Source of the DNA: Streptomyces sp. NBC_01304
GTDB taxonomy: Bacteria; Actinomycetota; Actinomycetes; Streptomycetales; Streptomycetaceae
Length of the DNA: 64,000 nt
Assembly (NCBI RefSeq): GCF_035975855.1
Contig: NZ_CP109055.1
Span: forward strand, 868,001 to 932,000
Direction of reading: 5' to 3'
The notes below the pieces were generated by a model, which ran no database searches, was not told the DNA's origin, and worked only from the letters and a program-made list of their open reading frames with translations. Each line of letters begins with the position of its first letter. Position 1 is the stretch's first letter. This document shows positions 14,779 through 22,853 of this stretch, piece after piece. The position numbers were made by a program, and so were the translations under genes.

Positions 14779-17223
14779 TCAACGCCCCTTCCGTGCCGCT
14801 GAGGTGAACGTGAAGGCATCGACGTCGAAGAGGTTGCCCTGGCCGGTGGGGCCCTTGAAGACGAGGTAGAGCTTCGTCGGACCGGACGGTGCGCCGGACA
14901 GGTTCGCCGAGACGTCGGTGAAGTTCTCCCAGCCGCCGGTCACGGGCACGGTGAGCGTGCCGAGCAGGGTGCCGGTGGGGGATCCGGTTCGCACCTCGAT
15001 GGTGCCGCCCGCGCCGCCGGAGGAGACGCGCGCCGACAGGCTGGTGGCGTTGGCGAGGGTATACGGCTCGAAGGAGATCCAGTCGCCGTCGTCCGTGAAG
15101 CCGACGGTGTTGCCGCCCTCGGCGGGGCCGTGCCCGGCGATCTGGATGCCGGACTGGGCGCCGAAGTGCTCGGCCTGGCGGTGGCGCGGCTGCAGGGTGC
15201 GGACGCTGTGGCCGGTCAGGCCGTCCTGGTCGGTGTACTCGGCGTCGAAGACTCCGTAGAGGTTGGCGGCGCTGTCGTGTTCGCCGTCGGCCGGGATGGT
15301 GAGGGTGCCGGAGCAGCCGTTCTTCGAGGTGATGGCGTGGGTGTGGCTGTCATGGCCGAGGAGATAGGTGACCTTGACCTTGGCGCAGTCGACCGTGCCG
15401 TCCTCGGGGTCGCTCACGTCGACGGTGAAGGGCACGGTGTCGCCGAAGGAGAACAGGCCGCCGTTGGCGGGCTGTTGGAGGTTCACCGTCGGTGCGGTGT
15501 TGCCTGCCGTGACCACCAGGCTGGAGCTGCCGGTCAGGCCTTCCGGGTCCTTGACCGTGAGGGTCGGGTGGTAGGTGCCCTTCGTGCTGTACGTGTGTGT
15601 GGGATCGGCCTCGGTGGAGGTGGCGCCGTCGCCGAAGTCCCAGGCGTAGGTGAGGGGCTGGCCCTCCGGGTCGGCGCTGCCCTGCGAGGAGAACTTCACG
15701 GTGAGGGGAAGGGCCCCGGAGGTCTTGTCGGCGGCGGCCTTGGCGACCGGGTTGCGGTTGCTGCCGCCGATGTACTCGATGCGGTACAGGGCCTGGTTGC
15801 CGCTGCCGGTGCCGTAGTCGAGGACGTACAGCGCGCCGTCCGGGCCGAAGTCGGTGTCGATGATCTGGGTGCCGGTCCACGGGAAGTCCTCGATCACTCC
15901 GCGAGAGCCGTCGGCCTTGACCTCGATGGACTTGATCCATTTGCGGCCGTACTCGGCGGCGAAGAACCGCCCGTCCAGGGCCTTGGGGAACTTCACCGAG
16001 GAGTCGAGGTTGTCGTCGAAGCGGTAGACCTCGCCGCCCATCGGGGACTCGGAGCCGCCGCCGAACTCGGGCGGCGAGCCGGCGTCACCGGCATATCTGA
16101 TCCAACTGGGCTGGGCGGGCGGCAGTTTGTCCTGGCCGGTGTTGTGGAGCGAGTTGTTCGCCGGGCCGCCCGCGCAGTCGTACTTGGCGCCCGAGGGGCC
16201 GCTGGGGAAGGTGTACTCGTTGTACGTCTCGCTCGTCGTGTTGGTGCCGGTGCAGTAGGGCCAGCCGTAGTTGCCCGGGCCGGTGATCCGGTCGAACTCG
16301 ACCTGGCCACTGGGGCCCCGGTTCGCGTCGGTGGTGCCGGAGTCCGGGCCGTAGTCGCCCAGGTAGACGATGCCGGTGGCCTTGTCGACGGACATCCGGA
16401 ACGGGTTGCGGAAGCCCATCGCGTAGATCTCGGGGCGGGTCTTGGCGGTGCCGGGTGCGAAGAGGTTCCCGGCGGGGACGGTGTAGCCGCCGTCGGCGGT
16501 CGGCTTGATGCGCAGCACCTTGCCGCGCAGGTCGTTGGTGTTGCCCGAGGAACGCTGGGCATCGAACTGCGGGTTGCGGTCGGCGCGTTCGTCGATCGGT
16601 GTGTAGCCGCTCGAGTCGAAGGGGTTGGTGTCGTCGCCGGTGGTCAGGTAGAGGTTCCCGGCCGCGTCGAAGTCGATGTCGCCGCCGACGTGGCAGCACT
16701 GGCCGCGGTCGTTGGCCACTTCGAGGACGACCTTTTCGCTGCCCAGGTCGAGGGTGCCGTCGGACTTGAGGGTGAACCGTGACAGGTTCAGATGTCCCTT
16801 GAAGGGCTCGAAGTCGGCCGCGCTGCCGGAGGCCGGGGCGTCCCCTGCGGGGGTGTTCAGCTTCGGCGAGTAGTACAGGTACACCTGCCGGTTGGTGGCG
16901 AAGCCGGGGTCGGCGGCTACGCCTTGCAGGCCTTCCTCGTCATGGGTGTAGACGTCCAGCTTCCCGGCGGTCTTGGTGTTGCCCGCCGCGTCGGTGAGCC
17001 GGACCGTGCCGTCGCGCGCGGTGTGCAGGGTCGAGCGGTCGGGGAGCACCGCGAGGGACATCGGCTCCCCCAGCTCGGCCTGTCCCGAGGCCAGTTGCAC
17101 CTGCTGGTAGTCGGACGGCGGGATGTCCCGCGGCGCGCTGCCGGCCGGCGCCGCGACGGCTCCGGTGAGCAACAGCGCGAGGGCTGCGGCCAACTTCAGC
17201 ACCGCATGAGGGCGTGCAGACAT
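14779..17223 (-). CDS. Secreted sugar/sorbosone dehydrogenase (PQQ type) with PKD and CBM6 domains
   Basis: An 814-residue exported protein. ATG at 17223 has GGAAGG seven bases upstream and starts the signal peptide LKLAAALALLLTGAVAAPAGSA. Residues ~35-480 form a six-bladed propeller of the soluble glucose/sorbosone dehydrogenase family (EGLQGVAADPGFATN, GDDTNPFDSSG, RNPFRMSVD, DYGPDSGTTDANRGP, GNYGWPYC). A PKD domain follows (~500-575, TYAWDFGDG and PTHTYSTKGTY), then a linker domain and a C-terminal carbohydrate-binding CBM6-like domain (AEHFGAQSGIQ to the end). It would bind polysaccharide and may oxidise a released sugar or simply present a propeller. First gene of an operon with the ThuA-GH99 gene. 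Confidence 0.87.
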   Translation of the reverse strand: MSARPHAVLKLAAALALLLTGAVAAPAGSAPRDIPPSDYQQVQLASGQAELGEPMSLAVLPDRSTLHTARDGTVRLTDAAGNTKTAGKLDVYTHDEEGLQGVAADPGFATNRQVYLYYSPKLNTPAGDAPASGSAADFEPFKGHLNLSRFTLKSDGTLDLGSEKVVLEVANDRGQCCHVGGDIDFDAAGNLYLTTGDDTNPFDSSGYTPIDERADRNPQFDAQRSSGNTNDLRGKVLRIKPTADGGYTVPAGNLFAPGTAKTRPEIYAMGFRNPFRMSVDKATGIVYLGDYGPDSGTTDANRGPSGQVEFDRITGPGNYGWPYCTGTNTTSETYNEYTFPSGPSGAKYDCAGGPANNSLHNTGQDKLPPAQPSWIRYAGDAGSPPEFGGGSESPMGGEVYRFDDNLDSSVKFPKALDGRFFAAEYGRKWIKSIEVKADGSRGVIEDFPWTGTQIIDTDFGPDGALYVLDYGTGSGNQALYRIEYIGGSNRNPVAKAAADKTSGALPLTVKFSSQGSADPEGQPLTYAWDFGDGATSTEADPTHTYSTKGTYHPTLTVKDPEGLTGSSSLVVTAGNTAPTVNLQQPANGGLFSFGDTVPFTVDVSDPEDGTVDCAKVKVTYLLGHDSHTHAITSKNGCSGTLTIPADGEHDSAANLYGVFDAEYTDQDGLTGHSVRTLQPRHRQAEHFGAQSGIQIAGHGPAEGGNTVGFTDDGDWISFEPYTLANATSLSARVSSGGAGGTIEVRTGSPTGTLLGTLTVPVTGGWENFTDVSANLSGAPSGPTKLYLVFKGPTGQGNLFDVDAFTFTSAARKGR

Positions 17224-17459
17224 GAAGCTTCCTTCCTGACGTGAGGGGTGTCAGGCAAGGCGCGCGCCGGCCGCGCTTGCTGTCCGGCAGGCATGCCGCA
17301 GTACCCAGGCTCGGGCGACAACTGCCGGATATTTCAACAACTTCTATGGGAATTACATACTGCTGCGAGCTTCTTGCATGCTGGCGAAGCCGCCGGAATT
17401 TGTCAAGGCCCCGTCAAAATGGCGCGGTTGTCTCCGTTCGGCCGCTCGCGGGCCGGGAA
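17224..17459. promoter_or_regulatory. promoter region of the dehydrogenase/GH99 operon
   Basis: A 236-base gap with an AT-rich stretch at about 17327-17410 (ATTTCAACAACTTCTATGGG, GGAATTTGTCAAGG) that contrasts with the GC-rich surroundings and probably holds the operon promoter. A GCTTC/GAAGC dyad with a 12-base spacer sits near 17369-17390. No gene is visible. Confidence 0.35.
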
Positions 17460-18347
17460 TCAGGCGCAGCCGATCCGCTCCTTGGCCCCCGGCCACCGCT
17501 CCACGTGGTCACCGTCGACCCGGACGTAGGCGTCCTTCTTGTCGCCGGCCAGCCACAACTCCCGCCCCTGGTACCGGAATCCGGTGTCCGTGGCGTCGCC
17601 GGGCATGGGCACGTCGTCCTCGTACCGGGAGTTGAGCAAGTCGCTGCCCGCGAACTTGGCCTCCGGGTCCCGGAAGTACTGCCGCTGCGCCTTGTCCCGG
17701 CCCAGATGCAGAATCTCCACCGACTGCCAGTCGCAGTGCTTGGGCCCCATCGAGCTGTTGACCTTCGTCGTGGGCACCGGCCGGCCCTGCTCGTCGGACC
17801 ACACCCGCAGGTCCAGGTCGGCCCGCTCGGCCGCGCGGAACTCCGAGGGATCGCAAAGGGCGTACGTCTCCGCGATCCAGCCGTCCTTGCCCTTCAGGTT
17901 CTCGGCGACGATCACCGCGGCACGGGTCCGGCCCCCGACGTCGTACGAGAACAGGACGCGATTGCCGCTGCGCCGCTCCACCCGGTAGCCGCGCTCCGGC
18001 GTGATGCGCCACATCTGGCTCGCGGACAGATGCTGCTGCAACGCGGCGTCGGGCGAGCTCTCTCCGCCCGAGTCGCCCCCTCCGTAGTTGCCGGGACCAC
18101 CTTCGAAAAGCTCGCCGGCACACTCGAGGGTCAGCAGGGACGCGCCGCCGCCCTCCAACGGGCTGTCCTCTACGACCCATTCGGGCGTCTTCGCCTTGAG
18201 CGGCCCGTCGTACGGCGCAGTGGATCCCTCCTCGCCGCCCTTGCCCGGACTCTCGACCACCAGGTCGTCGCCGACCGTTACCCCGCTGCACGCGCTGAGC
18301 GTCACCAGCACCGCAGCTGCGGCCACCAACCCTTTGAAGCCCCTCAT
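17460..18347 (-). CDS. Hypothetical lipoprotein
   Basis: A 295-residue predicted lipoprotein. ATG at 18347 has GGAGGA just upstream and begins MRGFKGLVAAAAVLVTLSAC, with the lipidation Cys at residue 20 (LSAC). The mature part is acidic and Gly/Ser-rich at first (GKGGEEGSTAPYDG) and then a mixed soluble domain with several Cys (LTLECAGE, YALCDPSEF, MGPKHCDW, ERIGCA). The even Cys content suggests disulfides outside the cell. I do not recognise the family. It is monocistronic and divergent from a methyltransferase gene. Confidence 0.8.
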   Translation of the reverse strand: MRGFKGLVAAAAVLVTLSACSGVTVGDDLVVESPGKGGEEGSTAPYDGPLKAKTPEWVVEDSPLEGGGASLLTLECAGELFEGGPGNYGGGDSGGESSPDAALQQHLSASQMWRITPERGYRVERRSGNRVLFSYDVGGRTRAAVIVAENLKGKDGWIAETYALCDPSEFRAAERADLDLRVWSDEQGRPVPTTKVNSSMGPKHCDWQSVEILHLGRDKAQRQYFRDPEAKFAGSDLLNSRYEDDVPMPGDATDTGFRYQGRELWLAGDKKDAYVRVDGDHVERWPGAKERIGCA

Positions 18348-18450
18348 GTCGATCCTCCGCCCCATCCCTACCGGCCGCCTCCACGATGGCGACCTCGCAC
18401 GACAACGACGCGTCACACTCCGAAAACGTTCGAGAACAGTGGTCGAGCGA

Positions 18451-18481
18451 ACGACGGGAGCGGCTGACGACGGGAGCGGCT
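18451..18481. repeat. tandem 15-base repeat before methyltransferase gene
   Basis: ACGACGGGAGCGGCT occurs at 18451-18465 and again at 18467-18481, 16 bases apart, between divergent genes and just before the methyltransferase start. It duplicates a GGGAG ribosome-site-like element. Confidence 0.6.
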
Positions 18482-18494
18482 AGGGTCCGGCCGC

Positions 18495-19076
18495 ATGGCC
18501 GTCAACTTCAATGACCACTACCACCAGTTGCTGCTGAAGCAGGTGCCGGACGGGGCTCGGACGGCACTGGACGTGGGGTGCGGGACGGGGCGGTTCGCGC
18601 GGCTGCTCGCGCAGCGGGGTCTGGACACCCAGGGCGTGGACCCCGACGCGGACGTGGTCGCCGCAGCGCGAAGGGCCGGGGGCGGGCCTCGCTACCGCCA
18701 GGTCGACGTGCGCGCGGGGGAACTGCCGGACGCGCACTACGACTTCATCTCCTGCCTGGCCAGCCTCCACCACATGCCGTTCGACACCGTGCTGTCGCTA
18801 CGCAGCGCCCTCGCCCCGGGCGGGGTCCTCGCGGTGCTGGGGCTCTATCCGGTCAAGACGGCGACCGACTTCGTGGCAGCCCTCCCCGCACGGGCCCTGC
18901 TCAAGGCGGACCGCCTGCTGACCCGGCACCGCCCCGCTCCCGCCGTGCAGGTCCCGATCGTCTGGCCGCCCCCGCTGACGTACGCCGAGACCCGCGCCGA
19001 AGCCGCCCGCCTGCTGCCCGGCTCGACCTTGCGCAGGCTCCCGCTCTGGCGGTACCTCCTGGTGTACCGGGCCTGA
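18495..19076 (+). CDS. Class I SAM-dependent methyltransferase
   Basis: A 193-residue cytoplasmic protein with the standard Rossmann methyltransferase signature: motif I ALDVGCGTGRFARLLAQRG, an acidic ribose-binding end of strand 2 (GVDPDAD), YDFISCLASLHHMPF (motif for post-I/II) and LAPGGVLAVLGLYP. ATG at 18495 starts with AVNFNDHYHQLLLKQ, typical of small-molecule methyltransferases in Streptomyces. The C-terminal third (RLLTRHRPAPAVQVPIVWPP) probably forms the substrate lid. Substrate unknown; no pathway neighbours. Confidence 0.9.
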   Translation: MAVNFNDHYHQLLLKQVPDGARTALDVGCGTGRFARLLAQRGLDTQGVDPDADVVAAARRAGGGPRYRQVDVRAGELPDAHYDFISCLASLHHMPFDTVLSLRSALAPGGVLAVLGLYPVKTATDFVAALPARALLKADRLLTRHRPAPAVQVPIVWPPPLTYAETRAEAARLLPGSTLRRLPLWRYLLVYRA

Positions 19077-19140
19077 GGGTTGCGCTCCGGTCCGCTGGTG
19101 CGCAGTCGATGTCGTTCGGTCGATGCCGTTCCGCCGGCGC

Positions 19141-19569
19141 TCAGTCGATGCAGAACTCGTTGCCCTCGATGTCCAGCATCGGGATGCACGCATCGTTGCC
19201 GTCATACAGCGTCTGCACGTGTACCGCGCCGAGAGGGACCAGCCGCGCGCATTCGGCCTCGAGTGCGGCGAGGCGCTCCTCCCCCACGAGCCCGGTGCCG
19301 ACCCGCACATCGAGATGCACCCGGTTCTTGACGGCCTTGCCCTCGGGAACGCGCTGGAAGTACAGCCGCGGGCCAACACCTGAGGGATCCGTGCAGGCGA
19401 ACCATGAATCCCGCTGCTCCGGCGGCTGTGAAAGCTTGTACTCGTCCCAAGTGGCGAAGCCCTCCGGCGGTGGCGGTACGACGTACCCCAGCACCTCGCA
19501 CCAGAAGTGGGCGAGACGCTCCGGTTCCGCGCAGTCAAAGGTGACTTGGAACTGCTTGATCGACGGCAT
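19141..19569 (-). CDS. VOC (glyoxalase/bleomycin-resistance fold) protein
   Basis: A 142-residue single-gene member of the vicinal-oxygen-chelate superfamily, subgroup annotated as glyoxalase-like or 4a-hydroxytetrahydrobiopterin-like. The N-terminus QVTFDCAEPERLAHFWCEVLGY and the end MLDIEGNEFCID are typical, as is the central Arg-Val-His-Leu-Asp block (KNRVHLDVRVG). Starts at ATG 19569. One of four VOC genes in the window, with the same organisation as those at 33431, 40373 and 57995. Function not predictable. Confidence 0.9.
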   Translation of the reverse strand: MPSIKQFQVTFDCAEPERLAHFWCEVLGYVVPPPPEGFATWDEYKLSQPPEQRDSWFACTDPSGVGPRLYFQRVPEGKAVKNRVHLDVRVGTGLVGEERLAALEAECARLVPLGAVHVQTLYDGNDACIPMLDIEGNEFCID

Positions 19570-20163
19570 CGGCGCACCCTACCAGGGTGATTCTGCTCCT
19601 CATTTCCCCAGCTGGACCCGCATGATGCCGGGAGAATTGCCGGTGGGCGGACGGCTTGCGGCGGGCGGGATTTCACCACCGCGCAAGCGTTCAACGCGTT
19701 CACGGGCTCAACGGAACTACCGGCTTCCCGGCCGGGCACGGGCAGGGTCCGGTCCTGGGCCGCAGCCGAAACCGTCTTCCACGAGGCCGAGTCGGCCCGG
19801 GCAACGGAGTACGGGGCGCTGTCGGCCTCGGCCCTGCCGTCCCCCGCGGAGTACGACGTACGGCACGATCCGGACGTCGCCCGTCTCAATCACCTCGCGC
19901 AACGCCTGTTGGGAAGCTCCAACGACATCCGGTCGTGCGAGAGGGAGTACGCCGCCTCCACTGCGGCGGTGTACGACAAGAACGCCGACGTCGTCCGCAT
20001 ACCGTCTGGTCAACGCGTCGTCTGCACCGGCCAGTTGCTCCCGTGCGGCGAGGAACAGCGCGGGCCGGCACCAGTGGTGCGAGAGGGCCTCCCGGTACGC
20101 ATCAGCCTGATCCGTCCCCGACCGGCCCATCCCGACAGCGGACGGCTGGGCGATGATGGGGCC
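19570..20163. other. 594-base gap with coding-like composition but no start
   Basis: One plus-strand frame stays open from before 19580 through the GntR gene and reads like protein between about 19755 and 20100 (for example VFHEAESARATEYGALSAS, VARLNHLAQRLLGSSNDIRS), yet it has no ATG, GTG or TTG before 19909 and no ribosome site. The minus strand is also open. I consider this either a decayed gene or non-coding DNA; I assign no product. Confidence 0.4.
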
Positions 20164-20811
20164 ATGACCACCGTGGATCAGCCCTTGGGCGCCGTGCGTG
20201 AGCGTGTCCTGGCCAGGCTGCGGCAGGACATCGTCACCGGGAGCCTGCTCCCCGGCGACCGCCTCGTCGAACGTGAACTGGCCGAGCACTTCGGGGTGTC
20301 CAGGGTGCCCGTGCGCGAGGCCGTCAGAGCCCTGGTCGGCGAGGGCTTCGTGACCTTCGAGAGCGCACGGCGGGCGGTGGTGCGCCGGCTCACCCGTACC
20401 GATGTCGCCGAGCTCTTCGAACTGCGCGAGGCACTGGAGGTGTACGCCGCCGGACTCGCCGCCCAACGCTGCACCCCCGGCGACCTGGCCGGCCTGGCGG
20501 ACCTCCTCGACGTGGCGGCGGCCGCGACCCGCAGCGGGGACGCCGAGCGGATCACCGACGCCAACACCCGCTTCCACGACCGCATCCTGAGCTTGGCGGG
20601 CAACGGCCTGCTCTCCTCGGTCATGGAACCAGTCGAGGGCCGCCTGCGCTGGCTCACCCGGCAGAACGCCGAGTGGCCGCAACTCCTCGCCGAGCACCAG
20701 GAGTTGTACGAGGCGGTGGCATCCGGCGACCGCGAACGGGCTCGCGCGGCCAGCCTGTCCCATGTGCGGACCAACTACCGCTCCACGGTGCGCCACCTCT
20801 TCGGAGAGTGA
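20164..20811 (+). CDS. GntR-family regulator, FadR/FCD subgroup
   Basis: A 215-residue regulator. The N-terminal winged helix reads ILR-like VRERVLARLRQDIVTGSLL then LVERELAEHFGVSRVPVREA, the GntR recognition helix. Residues ~85-205 form the all-helical FCD ligand domain (DVAELFELREALEVYAAGLA, DANTRFHDRILSLAGN, HQELYEAVASGD). His/Asp residues of the FCD metal site (NTRFHDRI, EHQELYEAV, HVRTNY) are present, so a carboxylate ligand is likely. ATG at 20164 is chosen because the upstream open frame lacks homology. It ends three bases from the convergent FhuF-like gene; its target is not evident. Confidence 0.9.
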   Translation: MTTVDQPLGAVRERVLARLRQDIVTGSLLPGDRLVERELAEHFGVSRVPVREAVRALVGEGFVTFESARRAVVRRLTRTDVAELFELREALEVYAAGLAAQRCTPGDLAGLADLLDVAAAATRSGDAERITDANTRFHDRILSLAGNGLLSSVMEPVEGRLRWLTRQNAEWPQLLAEHQELYEAVASGDRERARAASLSHVRTNYRSTVRHLFGE

Positions 20812-20814
20812 CGC

Positions 20815-21693
20815 TCACTCCTCCTCCAGCCGGCGCACGCGCTCCGCGTCGCAGGTGCGCGGGCAGGTGAGGCACGCCTGCGGAGTCGGCCGGCCGGACT
20901 CGGCCGAGGGGCGGATGGCGTAGTAGAGGCAGCAGCCGGCCCGGGTGCGGGTCAGGTGCGACCGGCCCTCGCTGCCCCGCAGCCGCCGGAAGTCGGCGCC
21001 GGCCGGGAAGGGTGCGATGCCGCTGGGCAGCAGCTCGGTGGCCGCGCGTACGGACCGTTCTTCCTGTCCCAGCATGCGGCCCAGGTACCAGATGCCGGAG
21101 ACGAGGTCGTCGCCGACCATGCCCCATTGGGCGCGCGGCCCGCGGCGCATGTGAGGACCGACCGCGGCAAGCAGCGGGCGCATGTGGTCGGCGACCGCGG
21201 AGCGCAGTTCGGCCCGCAGCGCCTCCTCGTGGGCGACGACCTTGACGCCGGGGAGTGCGGCCGCCGGGTCGTCGGGCAGGCAGGCGAAGCCGCCAGGGGC
21301 GAACGCGAGATCGGCGGTCGGGAGGTGGACGTATACATCGCGCGGGCGCACTCGCGGGACGCGACGGGCCAGATACCAGGGGCCGCTCATCAGCAGGCTG
21401 ACGGACCACAGGTAGTGGTGCATCAGCCGGGAGGCAGCCACATCCATACGCGGCGTATGCCCGAATTCATGCTGAATTCGGGCTACTTCGGCCTGGAGGA
21501 AGGCGTCGACGAGTTCGGGGCGGGCCGTCAGCTCGGCTCCATCGACCCAGGTGTCAGCCCCATCGACCCGAGCGTCGACCAGCTCGACGCGCAGCGACTC
21601 GCAGGCGCGCAGCAGGAGTTGATACGTCCCGGTCAGCGGCCGGGAGCCATTTTCGGCCAGGGCGGGCGCGAGCATGGCCGGTGCTGTTCTCAC
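20815..21693 (-). CDS. FhuF-like ferric siderophore reductase (2Fe-2S)
   Basis: A 292-residue cytoplasmic protein of the FhuF/IucA-associated reductase type. Its C-terminus carries the cluster-binding cysteines: GCCLYY and, 18 residues later, ACLTCPRTC. The body includes LMHHYLWSVSLLMSGPWYL, a typical helical segment. The GTG at 21693 has a strong AGGGGGAT site before it. The gene lies divergent from the siderophore uptake operon, and an iron box sits 26 bases ahead of its start. It should release iron from the imported complex by reducing Fe(III). A fourth trailing Cys (CPRTC) is extra relative to the classic C-C-x-C-xx-C form. Confidence 0.88.
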   Translation of the reverse strand: MRTAPAMLAPALAENGSRPLTGTYQLLLRACESLRVELVDARVDGADTWVDGAELTARPELVDAFLQAEVARIQHEFGHTPRMDVAASRLMHHYLWSVSLLMSGPWYLARRVPRVRPRDVYVHLPTADLAFAPGGFACLPDDPAAALPGVKVVAHEEALRAELRSAVADHMRPLLAAVGPHMRRGPRAQWGMVGDDLVSGIWYLGRMLGQEERSVRAATELLPSGIAPFPAGADFRRLRGSEGRSHLTRTRAGCCLYYAIRPSAESGRPTPQACLTCPRTCDAERVRRLEEE

Positions 21694-21718
21694 CGATCCC
21701 CCTCCACCAAAGTCATCA

Positions 21719-21737
21719 TTAGGTGAGGCTCACCTTA
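21719..21737. promoter_or_regulatory. iron box 1 (DmdR/IdeR-type)
   Basis: TTAGGTGAGGCTCACCTTA, close to the actinomycete iron-box consensus TTAGGTTAGGCTAACCTAA. It is 26 bases upstream of the reductase GTG. Binding of Fe(II)-loaded regulator would repress that gene. Confidence 0.88.
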
Positions 21738-21798
21738 ACTACATCCTGCTAGATTCTCGATCAAGGCCCGAGGGCGAGTTCATGGCAAGTTGACAGAC

Positions 21799-21817
21799 TT
21801 AGGTATGCCTAACCTAA
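21799..21817. promoter_or_regulatory. iron box 2 (DmdR/IdeR-type)
   Basis: TTAGGTATGCCTAACCTAA, a near-consensus 19-bp iron box ending ten bases before the first permease GTG. It must overlap the promoter or transcription start of the siderophore array. Confidence 0.92.
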
Positions 21818-21827
21818 AGTCCTGGTC

Positions 21828-22853
21828 GTGTCCAAGTCCGCACCGGGCGTCATCGCCGGTTCTCCCTCCGTATCCGCCCGCCGGATCCCGCTACTCCTCG
21901 TCGGCGTGGCGGTGTTGGCGCTGTGCGCCGCGCTGAGCCTTGCCCTCGGGGCCAGGTCGATTCCGCTGTCCACCGTCGTCGACGCCCTGTTCGGCGATGC
22001 GCACGGAAGGGACGCCATCGTGGTCCGTGGGCTCCGGCTGCCGCGCACGGTGGTCGGCCTCGCCGTGGGCGCGGCGCTCGGCGTGGCGGGGGCGGTCGCG
22101 CAGGGCATCACCCGCAATCCGCTTGCCTCACCGACCACGTTGGGCATCAACGCGGGCGCCGGTTTCGCCGTTGTTGTCGCGATTTACGCCTTCGGGCTCA
22201 CTCAGCCCATCGAGTACGTGTGGTTCGCCTTCGCCGGAGCGGCCGCCGCCATGATCTTCGCCCTGGCGCTGGCCCGCCGCGCCGGTGACATCGACCCGGT
22301 CCGCCTCGCCCTGGGCGGCACGGTGCTCCAACTCGTGCTGCTGTCCTGGACCTCCGCCGTCATGCTCGCCAGCGAGCGCACCCTCGACGAGGCCCGCTTC
22401 TGGCTGGCCGGCTCCCTGGCCGAGCGCCACCTCGACGTGCTCTACCCGGTGCTGCCCACCTTGGTGATCGGCCTGGTGCTCGCCCTCGCCGTCACCCCGG
22501 CACTCAACGCCCTGGCCCTCGGCGACGATTCGGCCCAGGCGCTCGGAGTGCCGGTCGCCCGCATCCGGCTGGCCGGAGCCGTCGCGGTCGCGCTGCTCGC
22601 GGGTTCCGCCGTCGCCGTCGCCGGGCCCATCGCCTTCATCGGCCTCGCCGCCCCGCACCTGGTCCGCCCCATCCTCGGCGGCGACCACCGCTACCTGGTG
22701 CCCGGCTGCCTGATCGCCGGCCCGATCCTGCTGCTCGCCGCGGACGTGCTCGGCCGGATCGTCATCCGCCCCTCGGAACTGGAGGTCGGCATCGTCAGCG
22801 CCTTCCTCGGTGCGCCCCTGCTCGCGCTGCTCGCCCGGAAGGTGGCCCGATGA
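21828..22853 (+). CDS. FecCD-type siderophore ABC permease 1
   Basis: A 341-residue integral membrane permease of the iron-chelate family. Hydrophobic segments begin with RIPLLLVGVAVLALCAALSL; the family signatures RLPRTVVGLAVGAALGVAG and ITRNPLASPTTLGINAGA are evident, and IAFIGLAAPHLVRPI lies before the last helices. It starts with GTG at 21828, directly after iron box 2, with a poor ribosome site, so a near-leaderless message is possible. Its last codon overlaps the ATG of permease 2 (ATGA). Confidence 0.95.
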   Translation: MSKSAPGVIAGSPSVSARRIPLLLVGVAVLALCAALSLALGARSIPLSTVVDALFGDAHGRDAIVVRGLRLPRTVVGLAVGAALGVAGAVAQGITRNPLASPTTLGINAGAGFAVVVAIYAFGLTQPIEYVWFAFAGAAAAMIFALALARRAGDIDPVRLALGGTVLQLVLLSWTSAVMLASERTLDEARFWLAGSLAERHLDVLYPVLPTLVIGLVLALAVTPALNALALGDDSAQALGVPVARIRLAGAVAVALLAGSAVAVAGPIAFIGLAAPHLVRPILGGDHRYLVPGCLIAGPILLLAADVLGRIVIRPSELEVGIVSAFLGAPLLALLARKVAR

